Assembly: GCA_965153355.1 (NCBI GenBank)
Contig: OZ231126.1
Coordinates: 16,492,001-16,556,000 of the forward strand
DNA length: 64,000 nt
Direction: 5' to 3'
DNA from: Flaccisagitta enflata
Lineage: Eukaryota; Chaetognatha; Sagittoidea; Aphragmophora
Within the stretch, counting starts at the first letter, position 1. Every line of letters begins with the position of its first letter. Under the pieces are notes generated by a model. That model worked only from the letters and a program-made list of their open reading frames with translations, was not told the origin of the DNA and searched no databases. This document shows positions 43,501 through 52,490 of the stretch, piece by piece. A program made the position numbers and the translations under genes.

Positions 43501-46418
43501 GAGGAACTGCCAAACAGACGACTGTTATGTTCGGTGAAAGTTCATCACCATTTCTCTCAATGGCCACTTGCCAGCATCATGCAGAACGCGAGGACAGCAA
43601 GCAAAAATTTCCAAAAGCTTGTCAGCATGTGATGGATGACCTTTACATGGATGATATCCCTTCAACTGCAGATTCGGTGGGAGAAGCCGTGGATGCTTTA
43701 ACACAAATAAAGGGATTCTTCACCAGCATGCATATGAAAGTGCACAAGATCAACAGTAACAGGAAAGATCTTTTGGCACAAATTGATGGCACTGACGACA
43801 GAGAGGATGCAAATGTGCTTGGACTGAATTGGAACACAATCACTGATTCCCTCAATGTTCCCTCTAAGGAATGGGATTCTGTCCCATTAACAAAACGGGA
43901 ATTTCTTCAGGGGATCTCTGCATTTTGGGACCCCCTGGGCCAACGTGCCCCCCTGATTTGTTGGGGCAAAATGATCATGCAAAAGATTTGGCAGCATGGA
44001 TCAAACTGGGATGACCCACTCCCGGAAATTCTATGGCAGGAGATAGAATGTTTCAAAAAAGCGTGTCTGTTTGTTTTTGAAATCCCACGCTATTTCGGTG
44101 TGCCCATAGTCTTGCACATTTTTGTGGATGCCTCAGAAGGGGCGTACGCGGCTGTAGCCTATGTCATAACTGGAAAGGGCTCCTTCTTCCTCCTCTCAAA
44201 AACTAGGGTTAAACCCCTCAAAGTCGTTAGCCTTCCTTGTATGGAATTGTTGGGTGCCGTTCTTGGTACAAAACTTCTCAATTTCCTCAAAGCAGAGGTT
44301 TTCAAATCTCAAATTGAAACCTTCATGTGGTCTGACTCAACCATCACATTGGGATGGATTGAATCCTCATCTTCACGTTACAAACCCTTTGTCGGAAATC
44401 GCATTGCGGACATTCAACGCACTTCCGCCACCCACTCCGCTAAATGGATGTGGGTTCCTGGAGATCAAAACCCCGCAGATATCCCTTCGAGAGGGACTTG
44501 GCCACTTCATGAAAAACAGGCCAAACTCTGGGCACATGGGCCAGAGTTTTTACAGACGGGTGAATGGCCAACTCAACCGGAGGTGGAAAAACCAGATCTT
44601 GAAAAGCGTAAAATTGCGATAAACGTTGCTCAAGTCACGCCTCCCGTCATTCAACTAGAACGTTACAGCTCGTTTGAAAAAATGCTTCGCATCGTCACTA
44701 TGGTGTGGCGTTTTGGGTGCCCTTTGGCGGGGAGGGATGAGCCCCTTGCAAATCAGCGGAAAAGGGCACTCCAAAAAATCATCTCCATGGAACAAAAAAT
44801 TTTCTTTGCGGAAGAATATTCATGCCTTCAGAAAAATCAACCTATACCGCGAAATTCTCGGCTCATTCATTTCAATCCAGTTCTGGAGAATGGCATCATG
44901 AAGATGCAAGGGAGAGTAAGCAAAAATCTCATAATCCTCCCGGATAAATCTCATCTTACTCGACTGATAATCAGAGATGCACACATTTCTAACCTCCACG
45001 CAGGGCCAAACCAAACCCTAGCACACCTGCGTCAAAAATACTGGATTATAAAAGGCATGACTGCTGTAAAAGCGGAAACCAAATCCTGCATGAAGTGCAA
45101 GCGGATTAACAAACCTCTGTGCCAGCAGAAAATGGCAGATCTACCGGATTTTCGAAAAAATGCTTTGCCGCCCTTTGCCCACCCAGGGACGCCATTTAAA
45201 GTTTAGGCGTCTTAGGGTAATGGTTGGTCTGTTAGTCGGCTGTTAGAACTAAGAATAGGCTAGAGCTAATTCTGAATAAGTAGAGACAACTGTAACACGT
45301 AATAGCTGCTGATAAAGGATGAACTAAGTATCTCAAGTTTTGAGTATCAAGAGGCTAAATATACAAAGCCCAGTTTCTTACGAATATATAGAATTTATTA
45401 AAGGATGAGAAGGAAGGTTGTGCGCAGAGAAAGGTTTGAATCAAGACTGAATAAGTGGAAAAGTTACTTTCTTACGATGCAGTTTTCACACACAAAGAGA
45501 ATAACAGTATTCAGCTAAGAACGTAATAGAATTACAGTATCCAATCAGAAAACAGAATGCAATAATATTGACCAATAGGCTTTCATGCCATTTCACTTTT
45601 TACCGGAACTAAATTGTAAATTATAAGTTACAAAGTTCTCTTTCTCAAGAAATCATTGTTTTAGTTACAACGGAAAAGCTGGCGCCTTCTCTGTCTGGAA
45701 ATTTATAGGATATTTGAGAGGATAGAAAGAGATAGACAGAGACAGAAAGATAGAACAGAAAAATGGTCAAATTCATAATTCCATTTTTAATAATGTCAGA
45801 TCATAAACTTCCATTTTTGTAATACTTGAAAATTATGAATAGAAAAACATCAAACGCTGAATTCATGTAAATTGAATATCAATTGTTTATAAAGATTTCT
45901 GTCGCCACTTTTATGACCCAATTTGGGTGTCTATTTTGCACAGGTCCCTGGCGGTCGTCGTGATCATGTTTTTTCTGTGCATGACGCCTTTCTGCATCAC
46001 AAAACTAGTCAAGGTAATAAGAATTTGATACTTAATTTCAACGACATTTTTATTGGATTCAGTTTTATCAACAACATTGACACTCAATGAAACGCAACAA
46101 AGCCATAGGGCATGGGGCCATTTTAGGTGCAGTTACACTTCGCTGTAACAAACCCCAGGCGTGATTTTTCTTCTTTCTTTTCGGGTAACAGATATTTTTC
46201 CTTTGAATATTCTGACTTGTCTATCATATTCTTGTCAAAAAGGTTAGTTACCCTGAGGGGTAAAATATGAATTTTCATTTATTTCAATCATTTTTGCTGC
46301 AGGATATTCAACGTGGAAAGACACCAAGCTGAGGTCATTATTTGGGAAAGAAAATGAGGCGAAAAAAAATTGGTCCACGTATAATGGACAGTATATAACG
46401 GTTCTTAAAACATGCTAG
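40559..46418 (+). CDS. Rhodopsin-family (class A) GPCR, partial: TM4-TM6 and tail
   Basis: Exons seen: 40559-40736 (TM4, second outer loop with a Cys, TM5), 40955-41062 (third inner loop, basic) and 45944-46013 (TM6, FLCMTPF in place of CWxP). A likely last exon is 46303-46418, reading YSTWKDTKLRSLFG, a helix-8 type sequence, then stop. The first three exons join with matching phases. AATAAA signals at 46630 and 46672 fit the 3' end. Class A receptors sit in the plasma membrane and couple to G proteins; the ligand class cannot be told. TM1-3 must lie upstream of 40559 and were not found. No exon with NPxxY and TM7 was found between 46014 and 46302, and TM6 ends in phase 0 whereas the last exon needs one extra base, so an exon is missing or the gene is damaged. 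A complete LTR element lies in the 41063-45943 intron in the same orientation. Confidence 0.75.
41174..41771 (+). repeat. 5' LTR of the BEL/Pao element
   Basis: 598 bp, starting TTTAAAG and ending TTTTTAATA. It is identical to the 3' copy except for one A/G difference in AAGGATRAGAAGG. The ends are not the usual TG...CA, but the boundaries are fixed by the ATGTC duplication. Confidence 0.9.
41860..42140 (+). repeat. Imperfect direct repeat in the LTR element leader
   Basis: A block of about 55 bp containing CTCCTGTCTAGGATGCA and CCGCCCTGATCCCAGA occurs at about 41880 and again at about 42070, roughly 190 bp apart, between the 5' LTR and the pol frame. Confidence 0.7.
42345..45206 (+). CDS. 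BEL/Pao pol polyprotein (protease, RT, RNase H, integrase N-terminus), truncated
   Basis: One open frame of 953 codons. Near residues 23-33 is LIDDGSQRTWI, the A17-type aspartic protease motif of Pao elements, followed by LLIGNDY near 130. The reverse transcriptase spans about 290-550, with TTDITKMFWQI near 360 and the catalytic YMDD near 430. RNase H follows (VDASEGAYAAV near 591, SDSTITLGWI near 664, VPGDQNPADIPSRG near 704). The C-terminus has an H2C2 zinc-binding integrase region (HISNLHAG and CMKCKRI). The frame then ends inside the 3' LTR, so the DDE integrase core and the C-terminal domain are missing. The N-terminus begins in the protease, so the gag part is also lost. The frame has no stop or shift, consistent with a young copy. 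Confidence 0.9.
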   Translation: MAVLKNFKAVPKEKPNSTVRSLIDDGSQRTWIKMHTAKSLKLPVVRRELLAVATAFSSQPNTPRLYDIVKVSLRTKDSRFMEMEAVVSPDDKLVSDMPAIRFDPTKEYPHLKGIKFADDYPRDTTEVELLIGNDYANHIQTGRRIIGGIDEPCALETLFGWILSGNICHESANVISTNNVQVTRLENVLEKFWEIEDIPNPNSRMKNILDEEVHEKFKKTITYDESKQQYMVEIPYKSDVEDLSDNLAPTKALYQKQMNMLEKDPEKMKTVQDIFDGQLDLGVLELVPEEETPTEKVHYLPWHLVLRPGHPTTPTRIVKNASYKGRNGISLNSAQHVGPNLLPDIVGSICRFRTGSVAFTTDITKMFWQIKIPLKQQNLHRIITPRGTAKQTTVMFGESSSPFLSMATCQHHAEREDSKQKFPKACQHVMDDLYMDDIPSTADSVGEAVDALTQIKGFFTSMHMKVHKINSNRKDLLAQIDGTDDREDANVLGLNWNTITDSLNVPSKEWDSVPLTKREFLQGISAFWDPLGQRAPLICWGKMIMQKIWQHGSNWDDPLPEILWQEIECFKKACLFVFEIPRYFGVPIVLHIFVDASEGAYAAVAYVITGKGSFFLLSKTRVKPLKVVSLPCMELLGAVLGTKLLNFLKAEVFKSQIETFMWSDSTITLGWIESSSSRYKPFVGNRIADIQRTSATHSAKWMWVPGDQNPADIPSRGTWPLHEKQAKLWAHGPEFLQTGEWPTQPEVEKPDLEKRKIAINVAQVTPPVIQLERYSSFEKMLRIVTMVWRFGCPLAGRDEPLANQRKRALQKIISMEQKIFFAEEYSCLQKNQPIPRNSRLIHFNPVLENGIMKMQGRVSKNLIILPDKSHLTRLIIRDAHISNLHAGPNQTLAHLRQKYWIIKGMTAVKAETKSCMKCKRINKPLCQQKMADLPDFRKNALPPFAHPGTPFKV
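45195..45792 (+). repeat. 3' LTR of the BEL/Pao element
   Basis: 598 bp. Its first bases supply the stop codon of the pol frame (TAG at 45204-45206), so the deletion joins the integrase region directly to the LTR edge. Confidence 0.9.
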
Positions 46419-46952
46419 TCGCGCACAGACAAAATCAGCCCAATCAAATATTCATTTGCCCTCCCTTTTGTGACAAAATGACCATGGTCCCTCCATATGT
46501 CGAAAGCGAAATGAGGAGCTAATTTGCATGTTGCCGTGGCAAAACTGATTTCAGTATTTATAACAATGTAACGTCGTCCCAGATTCATCAACACTCAACT
46601 CTGATGTGTGTTGCATTTCTAAATTACCGAATAAAAATCCTTAATTTCTAGGATCGTTTTGATTGCATCACAATAAAGAATTATGATAAAGGTTGTTATG
46701 AGTCTCAATTCTATTCAAATTTACAAAATCATAAATTACCAAAAATTGGTGTTTTCTAGACGCGTGGAAGCTGTTCACACACCTTCCGGACTACCTTCTG
46801 AGGGCATTTTTAGATGGCGGTGGATCTATCCCGCCCAGAAACTACTGGCGCTGGGTAATGATTTTGGGGGAGCTACAATAGTCCAAGAAGCAGAAGGCTG
46901 AAGGCAATCAAGCCTTGGAGTGATTAGCTGCAGAAGTTGAGTGAGAGCAGGA
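46419..46952. other. GPCR 3' flank
   Basis: Contains two AATAAA signals (46630, 46672). No other feature. Confidence 0.45.
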
Positions 46953-47012
46953 CAGCGGCCCCAAAGGGCCGATGTCCTGTTGGACACCGGGGTGAATTTC
47001 CAGACGTCCTGA
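46953..47012 (+). repeat. GCGGCCCC-type terminal block, isolated
   Basis: CAGCGGCCCCAAAGGGCCGATGTCCTG then ACACCGGGGTGAATTTCC; the same block ends the elements at 48243, 50702 and 63480. Confidence 0.7.
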
Positions 47013-47421
47013 AAAGGCACATTTGAGGCTTTTGGGGCTACTTTCCTTGTTATTCATTGAGAACATTGAATTTTTTTTCCATTCCATTGTAAATTTTCCA
47101 TATTATTCAATCTGAATTAGTATGGCCCGTAAAGCTATGTTATGACCCATCTCGATATGTTTACAGCACTAGAGGGTGTTTAGAAGATATTTGTAAAGTT
47201 TCAACTCATTTAGATGAATTTTAGCAAATTTACTTTTGATTTTAAAAATACTACTTTTTTGTCTTTTCGACGTCATTTCGAGCCTCCGATGACACAGATT
47301 TCCCGCTAGATCGAACCTTAACGAGAGCATGCACATGCAAATTTGGTAATTTTTTTGGTTATTGAATAGTACTTTGTGTGGCATTAGTAAGCTAGTCACT
47401 ATGTATTGCACGCTCCTTTTT

Positions 47422-47570
47422 TACAGTCGCAGACTTGACTCTATGATAGGCATTGTCCATCTGCCCATTTGGTCCATCAGTCTGTCTGTGATACTCAAGT
47501 GATAGTATCAAAATACGCAATTTCCCTGCCTGCCCCCTGTCTGCGACGCTATTGAGACCCAACGCTAATT
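47422..47570 (+). mobile_element. HINE-like element, degraded
   Basis: TACAGTCGCAGACTTGACTC, GTCC/GTCT core, CCTGCCTGCCCCC, and an end resembling the CACTTGTTA subtype (GAGACCCAACGC). Confidence 0.5.
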
Positions 47571-47574
47571 ATCT

Positions 47575-47760
47575 TTTCCTTCTTCTCCATCTTCTTGTTC
47601 TCCATCTTTTTCTTCTCCATCCTCTTCTTCTTCTTCACCTTCTTCTCCTTTCTTCTTCTTCTTCTTCTTCTTCTTCTTCTTCTTCTTCTTCTTCTTCTTC
47701 TTCTTCTTCTTCTTCTCCTTCTTCTTATTCTTCTTCTTCTTCAACATCTTCAATATGACG
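47575..47760 (+). repeat. (CTT)n microsatellite
   Basis: A long CTT/TTC run giving Ser, Leu or Lys homopolymer frames; not coding. A shorter run at 47828-47873 leads into the next HINE. Confidence 0.95.
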
Positions 47761-47874
47761 CGCAGCAATGACAATGATACATGGTACATGCTCTTTCGTA
47801 CATTGGAATCATGGCCCTTTCATCGACCTTCTTCTTCTTCCTCTTCTTCCTCTTCTTCTACTTCTTCTTCTTTT

Positions 47875-48077
47875 TAGTCGCGTGCTACGCGACTCTACAC
47901 CCCGCTTTGTCGGTCCGTCCGTCCGTCCTTCCGTCCGTCGGTCCTTCCGTCACACTTTACTTTTCGGCCTTTATGGGCTTTTTGGCTATACCGCTCCTGC
48001 TCAAATGCTCCACTGACCTTGAATATGACCCCTGCCCACCCGCACGTGACTGGGGTAGCCGTGTATCCGGCCTTGTT
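47875..48077 (+). mobile_element. HINE-like element, type B (full)
   Basis: TAGTCGCGTGCTACGCGAC hairpin, CGGTCCGTCCGTCC core, CACACTTTACTTTT, GCCCACCCGCACGTGACTGG, end GTGTATCCGGCCTTGTT. Confidence 0.9.
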
Positions 48078-48242
48078 TCTTCTCCAGTGTGTTGGTTGGG
48101 CGGTCTCGGCCGCGGAAGGTGTGGCGACAGGTCATGGTAGAATACCATGAGATGTCTCCCCAATCATGCCGTGTATGGGGAGGTCATGTTAAGAATTGCT
48201 TTGATAAAGTTGTCGATATTCTCTGAATGAATCCTTTTTTTA

Positions 48243-48702
48243 GCAGCGGCCCCAAAGGGCCGATGCCCTGTAGGCCACAGGGGTGAATTTCCTTACATCC
48301 ATCCATCCTTACGTTTGTCCGTCTGTCCATTTGTACATCCCCCAAAGCTTCTCAATTCTCAAGTTCCCATTGAATAACATGGAAAAATGACTAAATGCTA
48401 ACTTCCCATTGAATAACATCGAAATTATTCCAAAAAATAGAAAAATGCTCATTTCTTAATGAGTAACTTGGAAAATTGACAAAAAAATGAAAAAAATTTG
48501 AAAATCCAATTGGATGATATGGAAAATTGATAAAAAAAAGAAAAAAAAATTCCCATTGAATAACAGAAAACTGATAAGAAATTTTTGAAAAATGTAAAAC
48601 TCCCTTTGAAAATCATAAATTGCCCCTTAGGATGTATGGAAATTTACCCGTGTCCTACAAGACATCGGTCCTTTGGGGCCATTGCTCTGCTCTCACCCCA
48701 CT
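48243..48702. mobile_element. TIR element, GCGGCCCC family
   Basis: Left end GCAGCGGCCCCAAAGGGCCG with ACAGGGGTGAATTTCC; the right end is its inverse (GAAATTTACCCGTGTCC...TTTGGGGCC). The left side carries ATCC/GTCC repeats. The body is a tandem repeat of CCATTGAATAACATGGAAAA. Confidence 0.8.
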
Positions 48703-49150
48703 TCTTTTGCTGATCATTCCAAGCAAGGCATCGGGTACCGTTGACCATGTGCGATTCTTGGATGACTTTTTTATGTGAACAAAAAGTTCTTGCTCTGGAT
48801 GATGTCCAGTAAGCACTAATTGGACAAATCATCGATTTATATCTATTTCTACGTCAATAATTGAACTTATTTTCATCGAGTAAAGATTTTTTTTTGAGAT
48901 AGTATATACGCATATGGCTCTTGTTTCATATGCGGGCAGTTTTTAAAACTCTCCGTAAATCATTGTATTTGCTGCCCTTCACATCACTGCCTTAATATCG
49001 CTTTTTCAGGCATTTACACTATTCTAATTCCTTTTCACCTGTTTAGATTTTGTCTTATAAAATCGTCACATATATTCAATCTAATGATGCCTTTATATGC
49101 AATCTTTGCCTGTCAGTCCGTCCCAAATTTTGAACTTTTTTGGATAAACA
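48703..49150. other. Unassigned sequence
   Basis: No feature recognised. Confidence 0.4.
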
Positions 49151-49169
49151 TTGGGTATAGAGGTTGTTT

Positions 49170-49440
49170 CAAAAGCTAAACAATGAAAGGAGGGAAGGAC
49201 GGAAGGAATGGAAGCAAGGTCGGAATAGAAAGGAGTAATGGAAGGTAAGAATGAATGAAGGAATTGAAGATAGGAATAGAAGGAAGGGAGGAGGGTAGTA
49301 ATGGAAGGAAGGCAGGGAGGAAAAATAAAAGAGAATAATTCTAATTTAAGGAAGTTTGGATCAAAAGGGAGGAAGGAAAGAAATGAAGGGAGAAAATAAA
49401 GGAGGAAGGAGGGAAGGGAGGAATGGAAGGAACAAGGCCG
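49170..49440 (+). repeat. GGAAGGAAT purine-rich repeat
   Basis: Degenerate GGAAGGAA/GGAGGGAA units. Confidence 0.85.
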
Positions 49441-49503
49441 AAATTCAACCTATAGATGCGTCCTTTGCGCTCTCGTCCTGTGACTGGGCTTGTCATCGCG
49501 CAC

Positions 49504-49504
<1 letters not shown>

Positions 49505-49560
<56 letters not shown>

Positions 49561-49695
49561 CTCTTGCGCGATTTTGCCCGATTTGCTCGATTTAACACAA
49601 GACAAATGCGACGGACGGACGAACGAACGGATAGACGGACGGACGGACGGACGGACGGACGGACAGACAGACGGACGGACAAAGCTTCTTACCGA
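49505..49695 (-). repeat. (GA)n plus GACG-repeat HINE-like remnant
   Basis: GA repeat 49505-49556, then GACGGACG repeats and ACAAAGCTTCTTACCGAG at 49610-49695, resembling the 5' side of a HINE on the minus strand without its hairpin. Confidence 0.6.
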
Positions 49696-50364
49696 GATTC
49701 GAGAACGCATTTGAAAATGTTATAACTTAATGTTACAAGAGAAGAATGATTTGAATTACTGACTTGTGGCGGTTTACTTTCCCCACTTGATTGACGACTG
49801 TCTATGTATTGTATACATACATATCATATGCTGTAATTATGAAATCTGTTATAAGATCATATTCAAAACTATCATCATGTAATTTTTCAGTCGTGTGTGT
49901 CATTGTAAAACAAACATGCGACTGTTGCCCTCTTGGGAATAATGAAATTAGACTAGTTACGAGTCGCTCTCAGGTTCGCTTGATAAGCTCATTTGCATAT
50001 TGCGGTTTTCGATAATTTTGACATTGTGGCGTGTGAAAAATGTATTTTATAATCTTGTTTGCCATTTTATCACATAATCGAATTCTCTCTTTCCCTGATT
50101 GTAACAATTTATGTCATTATTGCCCTTAAGATGAAAGAATGACTTAATAGGTCTTCTCATGAATCTGAGGGTCGAGCAAAAATGGGGTAAAAATTCGAGC
50201 GAAAATTAGCCTTTGACATGTCATCTTTAAATGAAAAGTAAATTTGCTATTCGATAGAAATATTACTTTTTCTTTTTTCAAACACCATCACAAAGGTCCA
50301 AAGGCTTCATAACATATCGAGATAGCATGGTAACTTTCACATTATTGCTACAACGGTGCATACT
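49696..50364. other. Unassigned AT-rich sequence
   Basis: No feature recognised. Confidence 0.4.
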
Positions 50365-50702
50365 ATCTGAATATTGCATTTATTATTTCAAAATTTTGTC
50401 AATTTTCCATGTTATTCAATAGGGATTTACCATATTTTAAAACTTTTAGTAAATTTTTCATGTTATTCAATGGGAATTTCATATTTTTTTCATTTCTTTA
50501 TCAATTTTCCATGTTTTTCAATGGAAAATTTTGCATTTCTTCAATTTTCCATGTTATTCAATGGGAACATGAGGTTTAGAAGCTTTGGTGGGGGGGGGGC
50601 GGACGGACGGACAGACATACGGATGTACGGACGGTCGTACGGACGGACATCTGGAAATTCACCCCTGTGTCCTACAGGATATTGGCCCTTTGGGGCCGCT
50701 GC
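50365..50702 (-). mobile_element. GCGGCCCC-family element
   Basis: The right end is TTTGGGGCCGCTGCCC with ATTCACCCCTGTGTCCTACAGG; then GACGGACG repeats; the body is TTTCCATGTTATTCAATGGG repeated, as in 48243-48702. Confidence 0.75.
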
Positions 50703-50714
50703 CCAAAAAAGGCT

Positions 50715-51240
50715 GATTTTAGTAATTTTTGTATGTCTCACTGACTTTCATAGGGGTAAAAAATACCAAAATCACAAAATAAGTCAAGGTGATCACAATT
50801 TCAAACTGTATTTCAATTTCACCAACGGCATTGACATTCGATGAATTGACCAGTATTTGATTTTCAACTTCAGTTTCACCAACGACATTGACACAAGATG
50901 TAAGGAAATTTATTCAAAAGCCCATTTGAAGGCCTCCATCCAATAGAAACAAGCACCAAAAGCGTGACACGAAAGGCAACACAAACTATCAACGATTGGG
51001 CCGAAGTACTGTCCACAGGCTTCAAGTGCCTATTTTGACAAAAAAGAGTTGGAGACAAAAAAAGAAAAAAAAAAAGAGAAAAAAGTATTTATGATATTTT
51101 AACCATTTTTAGACAAGTTTTTTTTCAGCAATCGGTAATGTGGGCAAGCCTGCGACTTTTATAAACCCACTGGTCAACTCAATTTGTTGCCACCTGGGAC
51201 ATTTCAAAGCTCAAATAGACATCAACCTCATATTGAGAAA
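50715..51240 (+). pseudogene. Possible decayed copy of GPCR TM6 and TM7 exons
   Basis: At 50715-50785 a frame reads LVIFVCLTDFH, and ATCACAAAATAAGTCAAGGT matches the TM6 exon end and donor at 45993-46015 (ATCACAAAACTAGTCAAGGT). Intron-like similarity (TTTCACCAACGACATTGACAC) follows near 50875. At 51130-51230, after TTTTTTTTCAG, a frame contains FINPLVNSI and HFKAQ, which looks like a TM7 end, but no single frame is open across it. Evidence is weak and by eye. Confidence 0.35.
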
Positions 51241-51477
51241 GGAAAAAATAATCATAACTCAAAAAATATTGATTGAACGGAATTCTGCTTGGCGCCATCT
51301 GAAAGTGAAAAATCAGTTCTTTCTTAGCCAGCCATGAATTTCATGCATAGTCCAATTTGCCCCTCCAAATAAGCTTTCTCAAACGCTTCATGAGAAATAG
51401 TCGCAAAAGCGTTAGATGGTCAGCGGTACCCGATGTTCCCAAGATATTGTGTATGAGGATGAGGTGGTTAGAGGAGT

Positions 51478-52005
51478 AGCGGCCCTGAAGGAGCAGATGA
51501 CCTATGCTTTCACATTTTGGAAATTCTCTCCTCCTTGGAAATTTGGAATTTGAACCTGGAGGATGGGATTTGGGCTTTGGGGCTGGGATTTGAGCTTCGA
51601 GGCTGGGATTTGAGCGTCCAGGCTAGGATTTGGGCCTCGAAGCAGGAAACAATATTTTTGCTTGTTACATCATGAATTTCAGCTGGGCCGGTTTATTGTG
51701 GAAATGACCTACACAATAACTTGATTGGGTATACAATGATAATGCAGGGATTTGCGCCTCGAGGCTGGTATTTGAGCCAAAAGGCTGGGATTTGCGCCTT
51801 GAGGCTGGTATTTGAGCCTCAAGGCTGGGATTTAAACCTCGCGGCTGGGATTTGAGTCTTGAGGCTGAGATTTGAGTCTTCAAAGCTGGGGGGGGGGGTA
51901 GGGATGGAAGGAAGTAGAAGGAGGTGTAGGAGGAAAAAATTCCCCGTACGTGAGAGCATGAAAGGATAGGTCATTGTCATTGACCCCTTCAGGGCCGCTG
52001 CCCTC
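51478..52005. mobile_element. GCGGCCCT-family TIR element with 21-bp minisatellite
   Basis: Left AGCGGCCCTGAAGGAGCAG and right TTCAGGGCCGCTGCC are inverted, with ATGACCTATGCTTTCA / TGAAAGGATAGGTCAT further in. Inside, TTTGAGCCTCGAGGCTGGGA-like units repeat at 51550-51640 and 51745-51890. Confidence 0.7.
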
Positions 52006-52078
52006 CAAAAACCATAACCATAAAACCTCTGCAGGTCTCAAAAAGTCGAAAATACTTTGTTTCTTTGACTTTTTTCCA

Positions 52079-52231
52079 AACAAGGCGGGATACACGGCAG
52101 TCCAGTCTTGGACGGTTTGGCTGGAGCTGTAATGCAAAAACTACTCACAATTCAAAAATGTTACCAACGGACAGGCGGACTGACAGACCAACCGACACGG
52201 CAAGTTGTAGAGTCGCGTGTCCGCGGTTTTA
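52079..52231 (-). mobile_element. HINE-like element
   Basis: AACAAGGCGGGATACACGGC, a GACC core, and right hairpin GTCGCGTGTCCGCGG with TAG at the end. It is closest to 18885-19035. Confidence 0.8.
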
Positions 52232-52319
52232 GATATCATTAACAAGTGGCGTTCGCCATTATGTGTTTCTAAAGAGGAAACATATAGAGCTTAGAGATAA
52301 AAATAACTATATCCATTTT

Positions 52320-52479
52320 TAGTTGCGGACACGCAACTCTATAAGAGGCTTTGTCCGTCCATCCGTCCGTCCGTTGGTTGGTCCGTTGGTCCGTCACGCT
52401 CGAGTTGAAAAGTGAAAAAACGCGCATTTCCGCCCCTGCCCACCCTTCCGCAACTGGTGGCCGTGTATCCGGCCTTGTT
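52320..52479 (+). mobile_element. HINE-like element, type A (full)
   Basis: TAGTTGCGGACACGCAAC, CTATAAGAGGCTTTGTCC, GTCC/GTTG core, CCGCAACTGG and end GTGTATCCGGCCTTGTT. The Penelope-like relic starts 12 bp further on. Confidence 0.9.
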
Positions 52480-52490
52480 TCAAAACATTT

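Larger units (their letters stand above)
41174..45792 (+). mobile_element. BEL/Pao-type LTR retrotransposon, internally deleted
   Basis: Two LTRs of 598 bp (41174-41771 and 45195-45792) differ by one base by eye. The 5-bp target duplication ATGTC is at 41169-41173 and 45793-45797. The interior is only 3.4 kb: part of the protease, then RT, RNase H and the integrase zinc-binding region. No gag frame is seen before 42345. The integrase core and any polypurine tract before the 3' LTR are absent. No clear TGG-type primer-binding site follows the 5' LTR; a 9-bp-stem hairpin lies at 41780-41800 instead. The near-identical LTRs imply a recent insertion, presumably mobilised in trans. Confidence 0.9.

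Noticed and set aside
46197-46245. Candidate TM7 exon reading NILTCLSYSCQK before the last GPCR exon
   Set aside because: Its entry phase does not match TM6, it is too short, and it lacks NPxxY.
47552-47789. Poly-Ser, poly-Leu and poly-Lys frames
   Set aside because: Translations of a CTT microsatellite.
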